Assembly (NCBI RefSeq): GCF_026104355.1
Contig: NZ_CP110535.1
Coordinates: 4,526,001-4,590,000, forward strand
Source of the DNA: Halomonas sp. BDJS001
Lineage (GTDB): Bacteria > Pseudomonadota > Gammaproteobacteria > Pseudomonadales > Halomonadaceae
Direction: 5' to 3'
DNA length: 64,000 bases
Part shown: positions 1 through 8,497 of the stretch, one piece after another
Layout of the letters: every line of letters starts with the position of its first letter
Numbering within the stretch: position 1 is the stretch's first letter
The notes under the pieces: model-generated
Told to the model about the DNA's origin: nothing
The model's input: the letters and a program-made list of their open reading frames with translations, nothing else
The model's database searches: none
Translations under genes and position numbers: made by a program

Positions 1-42
1 CTGTTGCTTGCAGAGCGGGGCTAAATAATAAAGGGAAAGGCA

Positions 43-525
43 ATGGTAAAAAACCTATTTAATCTCTCTTTCGACCGCTACGGCACTTTCTTTGCTGCGA
101 TCCTCTTCTGCCTGGGCGGATGAAGTGTATAGCGAGACAGCCACCGGTATGGTCGAAGCAGCTGTTCAAGCGATCTGCGATGGTGATAAGAGAGGCATCT
201 TTCAATGCACCAGCGGAAAATTGAACCCGATTTATATTATGAGGAAGAATTCGCTGCCTTCCATGAAGCATGCAGGGATAACGGTATAGCGGAGATTGAA
301 ACGACATCAGAATTTGACGATGCATTAATGCAAGAGCAAAAGCGTCGATTTCACATTGATGCGAAGATTGTTATAGGGAATGGGGCTGTGTACACAACCA
401 CTTATCGAGTGGTTTGGGGGTCATTTAAGGTGCCAGAGAGTAGCAATCCAGTCGAGGCGTGGAGATTGGGTGGCCTTAGCCGAATAGAAATACCTATCCT
501 CAGGGGAGATCTATCGAGAAATTAG
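43..525 (+). pseudogene. Broken gene for a small, probably exported protein
   Basis: An ATG at 43 opens a frame that stops after about 26 codons. Dropping one A from the six-A run at 48-53 joins that ATG to the next frame and gives a convincing signal peptide ending in SSAWA, then a mature region up to about 200. The continuation (HQRKIEPDLYYEEEF and onward to the stop at 525) is in yet another frame. The simplest reading is one small secreted protein of about 160 residues broken by two frameshifts. I do not recognise the family. It could also be two unrelated short ORFs. A strong hairpin terminator follows it. Confidence 0.35.
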
Positions 526-570
526 ATTCAGCTTAATAAAACGAGGGAACACAGCGCTTAGATAAATTTT

Positions 571-600
571 CGCTCACTGAGCAGGCTCAGTGAGCGTTTT
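571..600 (+). terminator. Rho-independent terminator between convergent genes
   Basis: The 11-bp perfect inverted repeat CGCTCACTGAG / CTCAGTGAGCG (571-581 and 586-596) has a 4-base loop and is followed by TTTT on the plus strand. AAATTTT on the other side lets it act weakly on the minus strand too. It separates the broken gene on the left from mvaT, which converges on it. Confidence 0.75.
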
Positions 601-650
601 AAGAGGTTATTTTGCCAGGCTGGCAACCCCCGAAGTAAACATCAGGTTTA

Positions 651-1040
651 TTACGCGATTTCTTTCACAACCCAACTGACCACTTCTTCATTACCAAATT
701 CTGCTTTCCACTCTTGAATGACTTTATGATTCCCGCCACGGGTTTCCACCACTTCGCCCGTGTGTGGGTTCTTGTATACCTTCAAGGGGCGCTTTTTACG
801 ACCATCCGTGCTGCTTGTGCTTACCTTGCCAGTTTTTGCTGGTTTGGAGCGGTAAGTTGGGTCAAGCATTTCACATACGTCGCGCGCTAATTTTCCGTGC
901 TCCGTCATGAGCGCTTGCAGTCTTTCTTTGAATTCAAGCTCTTTTTTTAGCTCACTGTTATTTTCCAGTGCTTGCAGCTCTTCTTGTAGCTGCTTTAACA
1001 TCTGCTCTTTTTTGAGATAATCACTCAGTACCGACGCCAT
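651..1040 (-). CDS. mvaT: MvaT-family H-NS-like nucleoid protein
   Basis: A 129-residue xenogeneic silencer of the H-NS superfamily, of the type found in Pseudomonas and relatives. Residues 8-55 form the Lys/Glu/Gln-rich coiled coil that oligomerises (KKELEFKERLQALM). A basic linker follows at 65-88. The C-terminal DNA-binding domain has the family hallmark KVYKNPHTGEVVETRGGNHK; the RGGN element at 101-104 corresponds to the AT-pincer that reads the minor groove of AT-rich DNA. Length is normal for MvaT (about 120-130 aa). It is monocistronic, with AT-rich DNA upstream. By family knowledge it would silence acquired AT-rich DNA, which suits its place next to a possible island. Confidence 0.93.
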   Translation of the reverse strand: MASVLSDYLKKEQMLKQLQEELQALENNSELKKELEFKERLQALMTEHGKLARDVCEMLDPTYRSKPAKTGKVSTSSTDGRKKRPLKVYKNPHTGEVVETRGGNHKVIQEWKAEFGNEEVVSWVVKEIA

Positions 1041-1183
1041 AGTCTAAATTCCTATATTTTAAATTTTATTTAAGATAACCCTTAAACGTATATCTTGCGT
1101 ATTATAGCTTTAATATAGTCATTGAGAAAAGAAAAGCTCAAGTTTGATTACTGGGTAGGGGGCGTGCCATTTGGTCACACCCC

Positions 1184-1218
1184 AAAAAGGGCTTGCGAGA
1201 AATCGCAGGCCCTTTTTT
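1184..1218. terminator. Bidirectional hairpin terminator, homologous to the tRNA-Arg terminator at 28.5 kb
   Basis: The stem GGGCTTGCGA / TCGCAGGCCC (1189-1198 and 1203-1212, GAAA loop) is flanked by A5 on the left and T6 on the right, so it can work on both strands. A close relative of this hairpin lies just 3' of the intact tRNA-Arg at 28504-28531. It therefore appears to be the old tRNA terminator kept beside the tRNA remnant. Confidence 0.7.
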
Positions 1219-1224
1219 GCAATT

Positions 1225-1271
1225 TGGCTCGCCCGGCAGAAGTTGAACCGGCAACTCTCGTTTCGGAGGCT
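1225..1271 (-). pseudogene. 3'-half remnant of tRNA-Arg (possible att site)
   Basis: Read on the minus strand, this matches the intact tRNA-Arg(CCG) at 28547-28623 from the anticodon loop (CTCCGAA) through the T arm to the 3' CCA, with roughly 80 percent identity by eye and one small gap. Beyond the anticodon loop the similarity stops abruptly. The homologous terminator is on its 3' side. A break in the anticodon loop is a common crossover position for tyrosine integrases, so this could be the outer att repeat of a 27-kb island. It could also simply be a decayed duplicate tRNA gene. Confidence 0.55.
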
Positions 1272-1344
1272 GGTTTCAGCCGCTATTTTAACAACTATTT
1301 CAACAACTGTCTCAGCCACTGGGAGCCGAACTGCCCAGCGAAGA

Positions 1345-1415
1345 TTGCATACAAAAAAGACTAAAGTCTAGTTCTTAACCCCTAAAATTGTGATCTATCT
1401 TGAAATTGTATGCAA
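1345..1415 (+). promoter_or_regulatory. Paired GntR-type operator half-sites upstream of the regulator gene
   Basis: TTGCATACAA (1345-1354) and its exact reverse complement TTGTATGCAA (1406-1415) lie 61 bp apart, just upstream of the ATG at 1432. The TTGT..ACAA type is usual for FCD-domain GntR regulators, so autoregulation by the next gene is likely. The second copy would lie inside the coding region if the GTG at 1390 were used, which favours the ATG at 1432. The rest of 1041-1431 holds only the tRNA remnant and its terminator. Confidence 0.5.
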
Positions 1416-1431
1416 CTTTGGGCGCGAAACG

Positions 1432-2124
1432 ATGGACGCTATACCCGCAAACGCCTCAAAAGTAGTTCAGACCGCCACGGCTAGGGTTCACGATGTGATC
1501 AAGCGGCGGATTCTAAATGGCCATTACCAGGCAAATGAGTACCTTCGCGAAACGAGTGTAGCCAGTGAGCTTAACGTCAGCCGTACACCCGTGCGTGAGG
1601 CGCTGCGGGAGTTGGTGTCGGAAGGTTGGCTCGAAGCCATTCCCCATCGTGGCTCACGCGTGGTGGCTTGGACGGCGAAAGATGCTCGCGAAGTATTCGA
1701 ATTACGTTTGGTACTAGAGCCCTTAGCGGTTCGCTTAGCCTCCACACAGATAAGCAAGTCATGCTTTACGTCTTTAGAAACCCTAGCGACTCAAATGGAA
1801 GCGCTCACCGAACAGGTCGACACAAACGCTGAATCCCGCAACGGCATTGCGTCACTTAATCACGAATTTCACCGAACGCTGATTCTCGCTAGCAACAACC
1901 AACGATTAGCAAACTTGCTCGAAAATGTTGTTCGCACATCGGTCATCCATCGCAACTTCGGCAACTATGACCTTGCCAACCTTCGCCGCAGCATGCGTCA
2001 CCACCGCGAGATTCTGGAGGCAATCACTGCTGGCAGTCCCGAATGGGCTGAGAATGTAATGCGCGCCCATTTGCTGGCTGCGCAGGCGTTACACGTCCCG
2101 CACACCAATCCCCCCTCCGGTTAA
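1432..2124 (+). CDS. GntR-family transcriptional regulator, FCD subfamily
   Basis: A 230-residue regulator. The N-terminal winged helix-turn-helix (about residues 15-80) carries the GntR signature SELNVSRTPVREALRELVSEG followed by the wing HRGSRV. The C-terminal all-helical FCD domain (about 85-220) has the metal/ligand-binding pattern typical of the family (RLVLEP, NHEFHR, RHHREILEAI). FCD regulators usually bind small organic acids and repress neighbouring catabolic genes. It stands directly upstream of, and in line with, the CoA-transferase/TRAP/lyase operon, so it probably controls that operon and itself through the TTGTATGCAA sites. An upstream GTG at 1390 would add 14 residues but would overlap the putative operator. 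Confidence 0.88.
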   Translation: MDAIPANASKVVQTATARVHDVIKRRILNGHYQANEYLRETSVASELNVSRTPVREALRELVSEGWLEAIPHRGSRVVAWTAKDAREVFELRLVLEPLAVRLASTQISKSCFTSLETLATQMEALTEQVDTNAESRNGIASLNHEFHRTLILASNNQRLANLLENVVRTSVIHRNFGNYDLANLRRSMRHHREILEAITAGSPEWAENVMRAHLLAAQALHVPHTNPPSG

Positions 2125-2163
2125 AGAGACATTGGTTGATTATACAGAGGTCTAAGAATAACA

Positions 2164-3381
2164 ATGAGACAACAAGACACGCCCTCCCCGCTCCCCCTTG
2201 AGAACATTAAGGTTCTTGAGCTAGGACAACTCATCGCAGGGCCCTATTGCGGCCAAGTGCTTGCAGATTTTGGTGCTGAGGTAGTGAAAGTCGAGCCTCC
2301 TGGTAAGGGGGATGCTATGCGGCAGTGGGGAGAAGCCGACCAGGAGAGTGGCGACCCATTGTGGTGGAACGTGATTGGCCGCAACAAACAATCGCTGACC
2401 CTCGATCTTCGTCAGCAGCGCGGGCAAGACGTGTTGCGTCAATTAGCGACGCATGCTGATGTCATCATCGAAAACTTTCGCCCCGGCACCATGGAGCGCT
2501 GGGGACTAAGCTACGACGAACTCTCGCGCCACAACCCAAAGCTGGTCATGGTTCGGGTCACGGGCTTTGGCCAAGATGGCCCTTACGCAACCCGGGCGGG
2601 GTTCGCTTCAGTATGCGAAGCCATGGGTGGGCTACGCTATTTAAGCGGCTACCCTGATCGCCCTCCAGTGCGTGTTGGCATCTCAATTGGCGACACGCTG
2701 GCGGGCTTGCACGCTGCGCTAGGCACCATGATGGCCCTTCATCAGCGCGAGCGAAGCGGACAAGGGCAAGTGGTCGATAGCTCGATATTTGAGTCTGTCC
2801 TGGCCATGATGGAGAACTTAATTCCTGAGTATGCCCGGGCGGGAAAAATCCGCGAGCGCAGCGGTAGCTTCTTACCCAAAATTGCCCCCTCAAATGCTTA
2901 CCCAGCCCGTGACGGGCGCGACGTTATTATCGGCGCCAATCAGGACACCGTCTTCCGCCGCCTCTGTGAGGCCATGGGGCAACCTCGCCTGGCCGACCAT
3001 CCTGACTACGCGACCCATCGTGCACGGGGGGAGAACCAGCAGGCTATCGACGACCTTGTTGCGGCCTGGACCCAGCAGCACGACGCTTCTCATATCGTGG
3101 ATATCCTCGCCGAGGCGGGGGTGCCCGCAGGGTTAGTCTACCGAGCCCCCGATATGCTTGACGATCCACACTTCCAGGCGCGTGAGTCGATCGTAGCGGT
3201 GCCTGATCGCCAGGGCCGCCCACTGCCGATGCAAAATGTTTTCCCACGACTCTCCAGCACCCCAGGTAAAGTACGTAGCGTCGGCCCTGCCCTGGGCGAG
3301 CATACCCATACAATCCTCGCCGACTGGCTGGCGCTCTCAGCCGATACTCTCGACGCTCTTCGCGCCGACAACGTGATCTGA
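2164..3381 (+). CDS. CaiB/BaiF family (class III) CoA-transferase
   Basis: A 405-residue enzyme that moves CoA between carboxylic acids. Full family length. The N-terminal motif LENIKVLELGQLIAGPYCGQ and the ADFGAEVVKVEPP segment are diagnostic for class III CoA-transferases. The conserved aspartate in QVVDSSIFES (D205) aligns with the residue that forms the acyl-anhydride intermediate in formyl-CoA transferase. It is the first enzyme gene after the regulator and is followed by a TRAP transporter and an HMG-CoA-lyase-like protein. The human relative SUGCT uses succinyl-CoA with glutarate or 3-hydroxy-3-methylglutarate. I therefore infer activation of an imported dicarboxylate, but the substrate cannot be read from sequence. 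Confidence 0.88.
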   Translation: MRQQDTPSPLPLENIKVLELGQLIAGPYCGQVLADFGAEVVKVEPPGKGDAMRQWGEADQESGDPLWWNVIGRNKQSLTLDLRQQRGQDVLRQLATHADVIIENFRPGTMERWGLSYDELSRHNPKLVMVRVTGFGQDGPYATRAGFASVCEAMGGLRYLSGYPDRPPVRVGISIGDTLAGLHAALGTMMALHQRERSGQGQVVDSSIFESVLAMMENLIPEYARAGKIRERSGSFLPKIAPSNAYPARDGRDVIIGANQDTVFRRLCEAMGQPRLADHPDYATHRARGENQQAIDDLVAAWTQQHDASHIVDILAEAGVPAGLVYRAPDMLDDPHFQARESIVAVPDRQGRPLPMQNVFPRLSSTPGKVRSVGPALGEHTHTILADWLALSADTLDALRADNVI

Positions 3382-3394
3382 GGGGGAGAGCATC

Positions 3395-4684
3395 ATGGAT
3401 CCCATTATCGTTCTTGCCATTTTAGTCGGGCTGATTGTCATCGGCTTCCCTATTTTCCTAGCCCTGGGCTTATCCGGGTTGGTCGGCCTCTATATGGCGC
3501 GCGGCTCAATGGCGTTTTTTTTCGCCCCCACGTCACTATTTGGACAGCTTAATGCCTTTGAGCTGATTGCCCTGCCACTCTTTATTCTGATGGGTAATTT
3601 TCTGGGGGCTACACCGGTGGGGTCGAGTCTTTTCACTGCCGCCGTGCGCTGGCTCAACTGGCTGCGGGGGAGTCTAGCGATCTCTTCGGTGGGGGCTTCG
3701 GCAATGTTCGGCGCCGTATCAGGGGTGAGCCTAGCGGGCGTTGCGGCAGTGGGTTCGATTGCCGTACCACAGATGCTCCAGCGCGGTTATAGCCGATCGT
3801 TGGCCGCCGGTGCTGTCGTTAGTGCTGGTGCACTGGCCATGCTGATTCCACCCAGTGTGCCCTTTATTATCTATGGTGCCGTCTCTAGCGTCTCGGTGGC
3901 GGATCTATTTATCGGCGGCATCGTGCCCGGCATTGTGCTCGCGTTAGCATTATCACTGTTCATCTACATTCGAGTGCTGCTGAACCCTGAAGAGGCGCCC
4001 GCCAGTAAGGAGCGTTTTACCTGGAAAGAGCGCTGGGCGAGCCTGGCTAACATCTGGCACGCTGCGCTGTTGGTGGTGGCCGTGCTGGGCTCGATCTACT
4101 CGGGCCTCGCCACGCCCAGTGAAGCCGCGGGCATTGGCGCAGGTGGTGCCTTTTTGATCGCCACCCTGATATTTCGCAGTCTCAGCTGGAGTAAGTTTCT
4201 GGAGATACTGGCGACAACTGCGCGCGTCAGCGGTGCCATCCTACTCATTATCGGCTGTGCCAAGATCTTCGGCGACTATCTCAACATGGTGCGAGTACCG
4301 CAGCTCCTCACCGAGGCACTCACCGCCACCGGTCTGCCCGCTTGGGCGATTCTGGTGGCGGTGATGCTGCTGTTGATTCTGCTGGGCATGATCGTCGATG
4401 CCGTGTCGCTGATCGTGGTGACCACCCCAGTACTGCTGCCTCTGGTCACCGCCCTGGGCTACGACCCACTGTGGTTCGGTATCGTGATGGTGCTCAACCT
4501 TGAGATTGCCGTGGTCACTCCCCCAGTGGGGCTTAACCTCTACGCGCTGCGTGGGGTCTGCCCCGAGCTCTCAGTGGAAGAAATCATCAAAAGCGCACTG
4601 CCATTTGTCGCCGTTCAGTTCCTCGTGCTGATGCTGTTTGTATTCTTCCCCGGCCTCAGCCTGTGGTTGCCGGGGCTGATGTAG
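3395..4684 (+). CDS. dctM: TRAP transporter large permease (DctM type)
   Basis: A 429-residue inner-membrane protein with about 12 hydrophobic segments and the DctM hallmarks: an N-terminal GFPIFLALGLSG turn, the conserved ALAMLIPPSVPFIIYG loop, and a C-terminal EIAVVTPPVGLNLY. It provides the transport channel of a sodium-driven TRAP importer, working with a periplasmic binding protein and a small DctQ subunit. GGGGGAGAG precedes the ATG by a normal distance. The gene order here is M-P-Q, unlike the P-Q-M order in the other two TRAP loci of this window. Confidence 0.92.
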   Translation: MDPIIVLAILVGLIVIGFPIFLALGLSGLVGLYMARGSMAFFFAPTSLFGQLNAFELIALPLFILMGNFLGATPVGSSLFTAAVRWLNWLRGSLAISSVGASAMFGAVSGVSLAGVAAVGSIAVPQMLQRGYSRSLAAGAVVSAGALAMLIPPSVPFIIYGAVSSVSVADLFIGGIVPGIVLALALSLFIYIRVLLNPEEAPASKERFTWKERWASLANIWHAALLVVAVLGSIYSGLATPSEAAGIGAGGAFLIATLIFRSLSWSKFLEILATTARVSGAILLIIGCAKIFGDYLNMVRVPQLLTEALTATGLPAWAILVAVMLLLILLGMIVDAVSLIVVTTPVLLPLVTALGYDPLWFGIVMVLNLEIAVVTPPVGLNLYALRGVCPELSVEEIIKSALPFVAVQFLVLMLFVFFPGLSLWLPGLM

Positions 4685-4793
4685 CCCCGGTGTTTCAACG
4701 TCAGTGAAGTGCAACGTTACAGAGGTGCATCACAACAAACCTTTACTCAGACTCATACAACAGCCTCTTACAACAACAATCAGGAGATTCACC

Positions 4794-5840
4794 ATGACAC
4801 TGTCTCGCCGCCAAGTGCTGAAGTACGGCACCTTCGCCACCGCCGGTGCCACGCTGTTTGGCACCCAGAGCCTGCTGGCCCCCCGCAGCTACGCCGCCAC
4901 CACGCTGACGGGCGTCACCTACCTGCCCGACTCCTACAAAGCATTGACCTATGGCTCCAATCGCTTCGTGGAGATGCTCACAGAGCAGGGAGGCGATACC
5001 CTCTCGGTGGAGTTTTACGACTCTGGCCAACTGCTCAAAGTAGACGAACAGCTGCCAGCGCTGCGAGCGCGCAGCATCGACTTCATGTTCCATACCTTCT
5101 CCTACGTCACCCGCTCTATCCCGATACTGGGCGTCACCGGTTTGCCTGGGGTAGTGGGCGAGCTCTATCGCCACCCGGAGCGCCTGCGCCAGGGAAGCCC
5201 GCTGATGGAGCTGATCAACGAGGTATTGGCAGAGGACAACCTCTACATGCTCACCTCCGGTGGCGGAATCCTTGAACCGGAGTATCTGTGGAGCACCGAG
5301 GCTAGCCCCATCCGCCGCCTTGAGGATGTACGCGGGAAGAAGATTCGCATCGTCGGTTTTGAGGCCACCAAGGCCTTTGAGCCTTACAGCGTGGGGGCGA
5401 CCCGTATTCCCTCCTCAGAGACCTATATGGCACTGCAACGAGGAACCGTCGACGCCGGGGTATTCAATATCTCAACGGTGATCGGCCGCAGCCTCCAGGA
5501 GCAGTTGCAGGTCTGTTACAAGCTGCCGATCACCGGTTTCTCGGTTGCTCCCTTCATGCTGCGGGACACCTGGGACAACCTTGACGACGAGGCGCGCGCC
5601 GTACTACAGCAGGCAGCTGACTGGTACGACGAGAACTTCATTGAGCACTGCAACAACGACATTTACCCCAACGAGTACTGGCCCCAGATTGAGGAGGCAG
5701 GGGTGGAGATTATCGAGCCTTCCGATGAAGACCTTGAAGCCTTCAATGCCGGCGTCCAGGACGTCTGGGATCACTGGAAGGAAGAAGTCGGTGAGGAGGT
5801 CGGCGATCGCGCCATCGCGCTGGCCCTTGGCAACGCTTAA
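4794..5840 (+). CDS. dctP: TRAP transporter substrate-binding protein (DctP type), Tat-exported
   Basis: A 348-residue periplasmic binding protein. I start it at the ATG at 4794, which has CAGGAG eight bases upstream. This start gives a twin-arginine signal (SRRQVLK at residues 4-10) and an Ala-rich hydrophobic stretch ending near SYA. The earlier ATG at 4704 would put a meaningless 30 residues in front of the signal. The body has DctP features: the domain hinge VRGKKIRIVGFEATKAFE and the LQRGTVDAGVFN segment. Tat export is typical of the TAXI/DctP subgroup that folds in the cytoplasm. It lies between the M and Q genes, and the ligand is probably the acid used by the flanking enzymes. Confidence 0.9.
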   Translation: MTLSRRQVLKYGTFATAGATLFGTQSLLAPRSYAATTLTGVTYLPDSYKALTYGSNRFVEMLTEQGGDTLSVEFYDSGQLLKVDEQLPALRARSIDFMFHTFSYVTRSIPILGVTGLPGVVGELYRHPERLRQGSPLMELINEVLAEDNLYMLTSGGGILEPEYLWSTEASPIRRLEDVRGKKIRIVGFEATKAFEPYSVGATRIPSSETYMALQRGTVDAGVFNISTVIGRSLQEQLQVCYKLPITGFSVAPFMLRDTWDNLDDEARAVLQQAADWYDENFIEHCNNDIYPNEYWPQIEEAGVEIIEPSDEDLEAFNAGVQDVWDHWKEEVGEEVGDRAIALALGNA

Positions 5841-5851
5841 GGGAGAGTGAA

Positions 5852-6370
5852 ATGACAACAATGGCAATGCGTAGCTGGGACGGCCTATTGGCCGTTCTAC
5901 GCTGGACATCCATGGCAGTGTTGGTCTTCATGATGGTGTCTATCTGCTATGACGCCACCATGCGATATGTCTTCGCGGCCCCCACTAGCTGGAGCCTGGA
6001 GATCAACTCCTTTCTCCTGGTTTACCTAGCGGTGATTGGCGCCGCCGAAGCACAGCGTCACGACGCCCATATCCGTATTACCTTCTTTAAAGATAAGCTG
6101 CCAACGCGTATCCGCGCCTTCATCGACCTGACGACGGGCCTGTTGGGCATGCTGTTTTGCATAATTCTCGTATGGCGTGGCGGCATCATGACGATGCAGG
6201 CGTTTGAGTACAGCGAGCGTGTCTCAAGCTCGCTGGGAACGCCAATGGTTTACCCCTATGCACTGCTACCCATCGGCTTCGCCGCCCTGGGGTTACAGTT
6301 CCTCATTGACGCTGCCTGTGCCGCTCAGCGCTTTCGTCACTCCTTGGAGCAACCAGCGGAGAACAGATAA
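5852..6370 (+). CDS. dctQ: TRAP transporter small permease (DctQ type)
   Basis: A 172-residue protein with four predicted membrane helices (about 18-40, 50-70, 92-112 and 133-153) and the DctQ motif SWSLEINSFLLVYLAVIGAAEAQR. It pairs with DctM in the TRAP importer. It follows dctP by 11 bases, with GGGAGAG as the ribosome site. Its TAA shares one base with the ATG of the lyase gene (TAATG), so transporter and enzyme are translationally coupled. Confidence 0.9.
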   Translation: MTTMAMRSWDGLLAVLRWTSMAVLVFMMVSICYDATMRYVFAAPTSWSLEINSFLLVYLAVIGAAEAQRHDAHIRITFFKDKLPTRIRAFIDLTTGLLGMLFCIILVWRGGIMTMQAFEYSERVSSSLGTPMVYPYALLPIGFAALGLQFLIDAACAAQRFRHSLEQPAENR

Positions 6371-7302
6371 TGACGCCCCTATCGCCGCCATCCAGTATTG
6401 AGCTTGTCGAGGTTGCACCACGAGACGGTTTTCAATCGATACGCGACATACTGCCCACTGCCGATAAGCAGCGCTGTATCCAGGCAATACTAGATGCAGG
6501 CGTCACTCGCTTGGAGATTGGCTCTTTCGTAAGCCCCAAGGCCATTCCCCAAATGGCCGATACCGGCAAGTTAGTAAAGGCGTTTGCTGACCGGCCAGGT
6601 GTACGTTTTTCTGCCCTAGTGCCCAACCTCAAGGGTGCAGAACTAGCGTTGGAGCACGGCATTCGCGAAATCGTCTATGTCGTATCGGTATCGGAATCCC
6701 ACAACCAAAGTAATGTGCGTCGCAGCACCGCCGAGTCACTTCAAGAACTATACCAGGTGATTGAGCGTATGCGCCGCGCCGAGGGTAGCCGACTGCGCCT
6801 TGACCTTGGCACCAGCTTCGACTGTCCCTTCGAAGGCACCATTAGCTGGCAACAAGTTGATCGTATTCTCAGCAGCGCACTTGAGCTTATTGCGGCCTTG
6901 CCCCTAGAGGTAGCGCTTTGTGACACGACCGGACGAGCCACACCCTACCAGGTAGCCGACTATTTCACGCAATTGCGCGAACGGCATGCCAGCGCAGGAG
7001 TGGACTGGGCCTTCCACGGCCATAATACGTTTGGCATGGGGGTAGCGAATGCCCTTTTCGCCATAAGTCATGGCGCCACAGCAGTCGACACCGCTTGCGC
7101 AGGACTTGGTGGATGCCCATTCGCGCCGGGCGCCACGGGTAACACCGCCACTGAGGATCTGTTATATGCCCTACAGGGCGGTGGAGTCACTACCGGTATT
7201 GACCTACCGAAACTGCTAGAAGCGGCTGATATGATTGCCGCCCTGCCTAGTGGCCAAACGGCTAGCCATCTGCGTCAGGTTCCTAGGGAACGAGTGAACT
7301 GA
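6370..7302 (+). CDS. Hydroxymethylglutaryl-CoA lyase-like enzyme
   Basis: A 310-residue DRE-TIM metallolyase. It has VAPRDGFQ (D19; canonical RDGLQ), the metal ligands HGHNT (H216, H218; canonical HCHDT), and the mobile-loop catalytic cysteine in GLGGCPFAPGATGN (C249). Family members split HMG-CoA to acetyl-CoA and acetoacetate, or cleave related 3-hydroxy-3-methyl acyl-CoAs. Together with the CoA-transferase and TRAP importer it completes a plausible three-step route: import, CoA activation, retro-Claisen cleavage. Phe replacing Leu in RDGLQ and Asn replacing Asp in HCHDT leave room for a different but related substrate. Confidence 0.82.
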   Translation: MTPLSPPSSIELVEVAPRDGFQSIRDILPTADKQRCIQAILDAGVTRLEIGSFVSPKAIPQMADTGKLVKAFADRPGVRFSALVPNLKGAELALEHGIREIVYVVSVSESHNQSNVRRSTAESLQELYQVIERMRRAEGSRLRLDLGTSFDCPFEGTISWQQVDRILSSALELIAALPLEVALCDTTGRATPYQVADYFTQLRERHASAGVDWAFHGHNTFGMGVANALFAISHGATAVDTACAGLGGCPFAPGATGNTATEDLLYALQGGGVTTGIDLPKLLEAADMIAALPSGQTASHLRQVPRERVN

Positions 7303-7729
7303 GGTGAGGGCGCGTTGACTGCCTTGCTCACCACATTGGCATTCTCCTCACTATAGCCACTTTATTTCCGCCGAAATTAGCTAATGAGTGAAGTGCTTTC
7401 TTAGTGACAGCAGAATTGCGGGTTAACTGGATCTTAAACTCAACTCCCGCCTCTTGGCTTCCACGAGTCTATACGGGATTTCTTATTTGCTTCCAATTTT
7501 AACTACCCACCAGCTTCCAAGTGCCCTTGGAATAATCAGCCCAGAGGTTTGAAGCCCGAATGATCGCTTACACTAGTGTCTACTGTTGCTGGGTAAGATC
7601 TTTGTTCCTGATTCCAATTATCCGCGGAAGGGGATAGATTTTAGCGAAGCGGTATATGGCGGTCTCAAAAACCGCCATCGTAGACTCAAATTTCATTGCA
7701 CTAACAACTCTTTAATTCAGGATCTCAGG
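7303..7729. other. Intergenic region with a hairpin and a decayed repeat
   Basis: No gene is visible. A perfect hairpin ATGGCGGT / ACCGCCAT (7656-7663 and 7671-7678) has no T run on its plus-strand side. The stretch 7446-7520 resembles the segments following both PotD-like remnants (20588-20640 and 26446-26525), at about 75 percent identity by eye in its best part, so it is a third copy of that dispersed flank. Convergent genes end on either side. Confidence 0.4.
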
Positions 7730-8497
7730 TTACTGCTCTAATGAGAAGCAAACCTCACCAATATCGCTAAAGCTAGCCTTAACTATTTCACCAGGATGAG
7801 CCTCAAAAATGCCAGCCCAAGTCCCTGTCGTGATAATGTCACCCGCCCGAAGTCCCGGCGGATATTGTGATGCGGCATGTTTTGCCAACCAAGGGAGTAA
7901 ACTTAACGGATCGGCTAGAGGATGACGTAGTTCCTTACCTTTAATATCACGCTTATTGCTTTTAATACTAACGATGCTGTTTGCATAATGTGGGTTCCAG
8001 CCGCTTTTAACAGCCTCGCCCAGTATCAAACAACGATTCATTTGATGGTCAGCCAGTAGGAACCTATCTGGCAGTTCCTGCCAACACTCGGCGCGAACGT
8101 CGCAAATTTCGATAGCAGCCATTACCGACCCTACCGCTTTGTATGCATCCCGCAACGTCGACCCATGCGGTAAGGGCGACTCGAGCTGTATAGCCAACTC
8201 CACCTCTATACCGATCATAGTATGGCGTTCGCTATAGGCCATAGCGAACGGATCCTTCACCATGTGCAGATCTGCTATAGGTGAAGCAGTGGGTCGTTGT
8301 AGCGTCCCACCTACTTTCCAAGCTTTTGGTTTGTCGTTGGCAAACCATCCTAAAGCCTCACCGACTTCATGCTGTATACGATAAGCCGCCTGATCCGTTT
8401 CCGGAGCCAAGCGCTTTGCGTCGGCAGCGCCCAATACTTTGCCACTACGCCATGCGTCGACTAATGCCTTGCTAAGAAAAGTGTTAGAACTTTCCAT
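7730..8497 (-). CDS. FAH/2-keto-4-pentenoate hydratase family enzyme
   Basis: A 255-residue protein of the fumarylacetoacetate hydrolase/MhpD superfamily. It shows the acidic metal-binding segment GIEVELAIQLE and the C-terminal LRAGDIITTGTWAGIFEAHPGE typical of hydratases and decarboxylases acting on 2-oxo or 2-hydroxy acids. I start it at 8497, where GGGAGGAG precedes the ATG. That ATG overlaps the hydantoinase stop by one base (TGATG), so the two are translationally coupled. It is the last gene of the leftward arm. It probably processes the carbon skeleton released by the ring-opening enzymes; the substrate is unknown. Confidence 0.8.
   Translation of the reverse strand: MESSNTFLSKALVDAWRSGKVLGAADAKRLAPETDQAAYRIQHEVGEALGWFANDKPKAWKVGGTLQRPTASPIADLHMVKDPFAMAYSERHTMIGIEVELAIQLESPLPHGSTLRDAYKAVGSVMAAIEICDVRAECWQELPDRFLLADHQMNRCLILGEAVKSGWNPHYANSIVSIKSNKRDIKGKELRHPLADPLSLLPWLAKHAASQYPPGLRAGDIITTGTWAGIFEAHPGEIVKASFSDIGEVCFSLEQ

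Noticed and set aside
4709..5275. 188-codon ORF overlapping dctP
   Set aside because: Out-of-frame shadow with low-complexity Arg/Ser/His content inside a clear binding-protein gene.
7656..7678. Hairpin ATGGCGGT/ACCGCCAT as a terminator
   Set aside because: No T run on the plus-strand side, and it lies more than 350 bases from the upstream gene's stop; kept only as a note in the gap entry.
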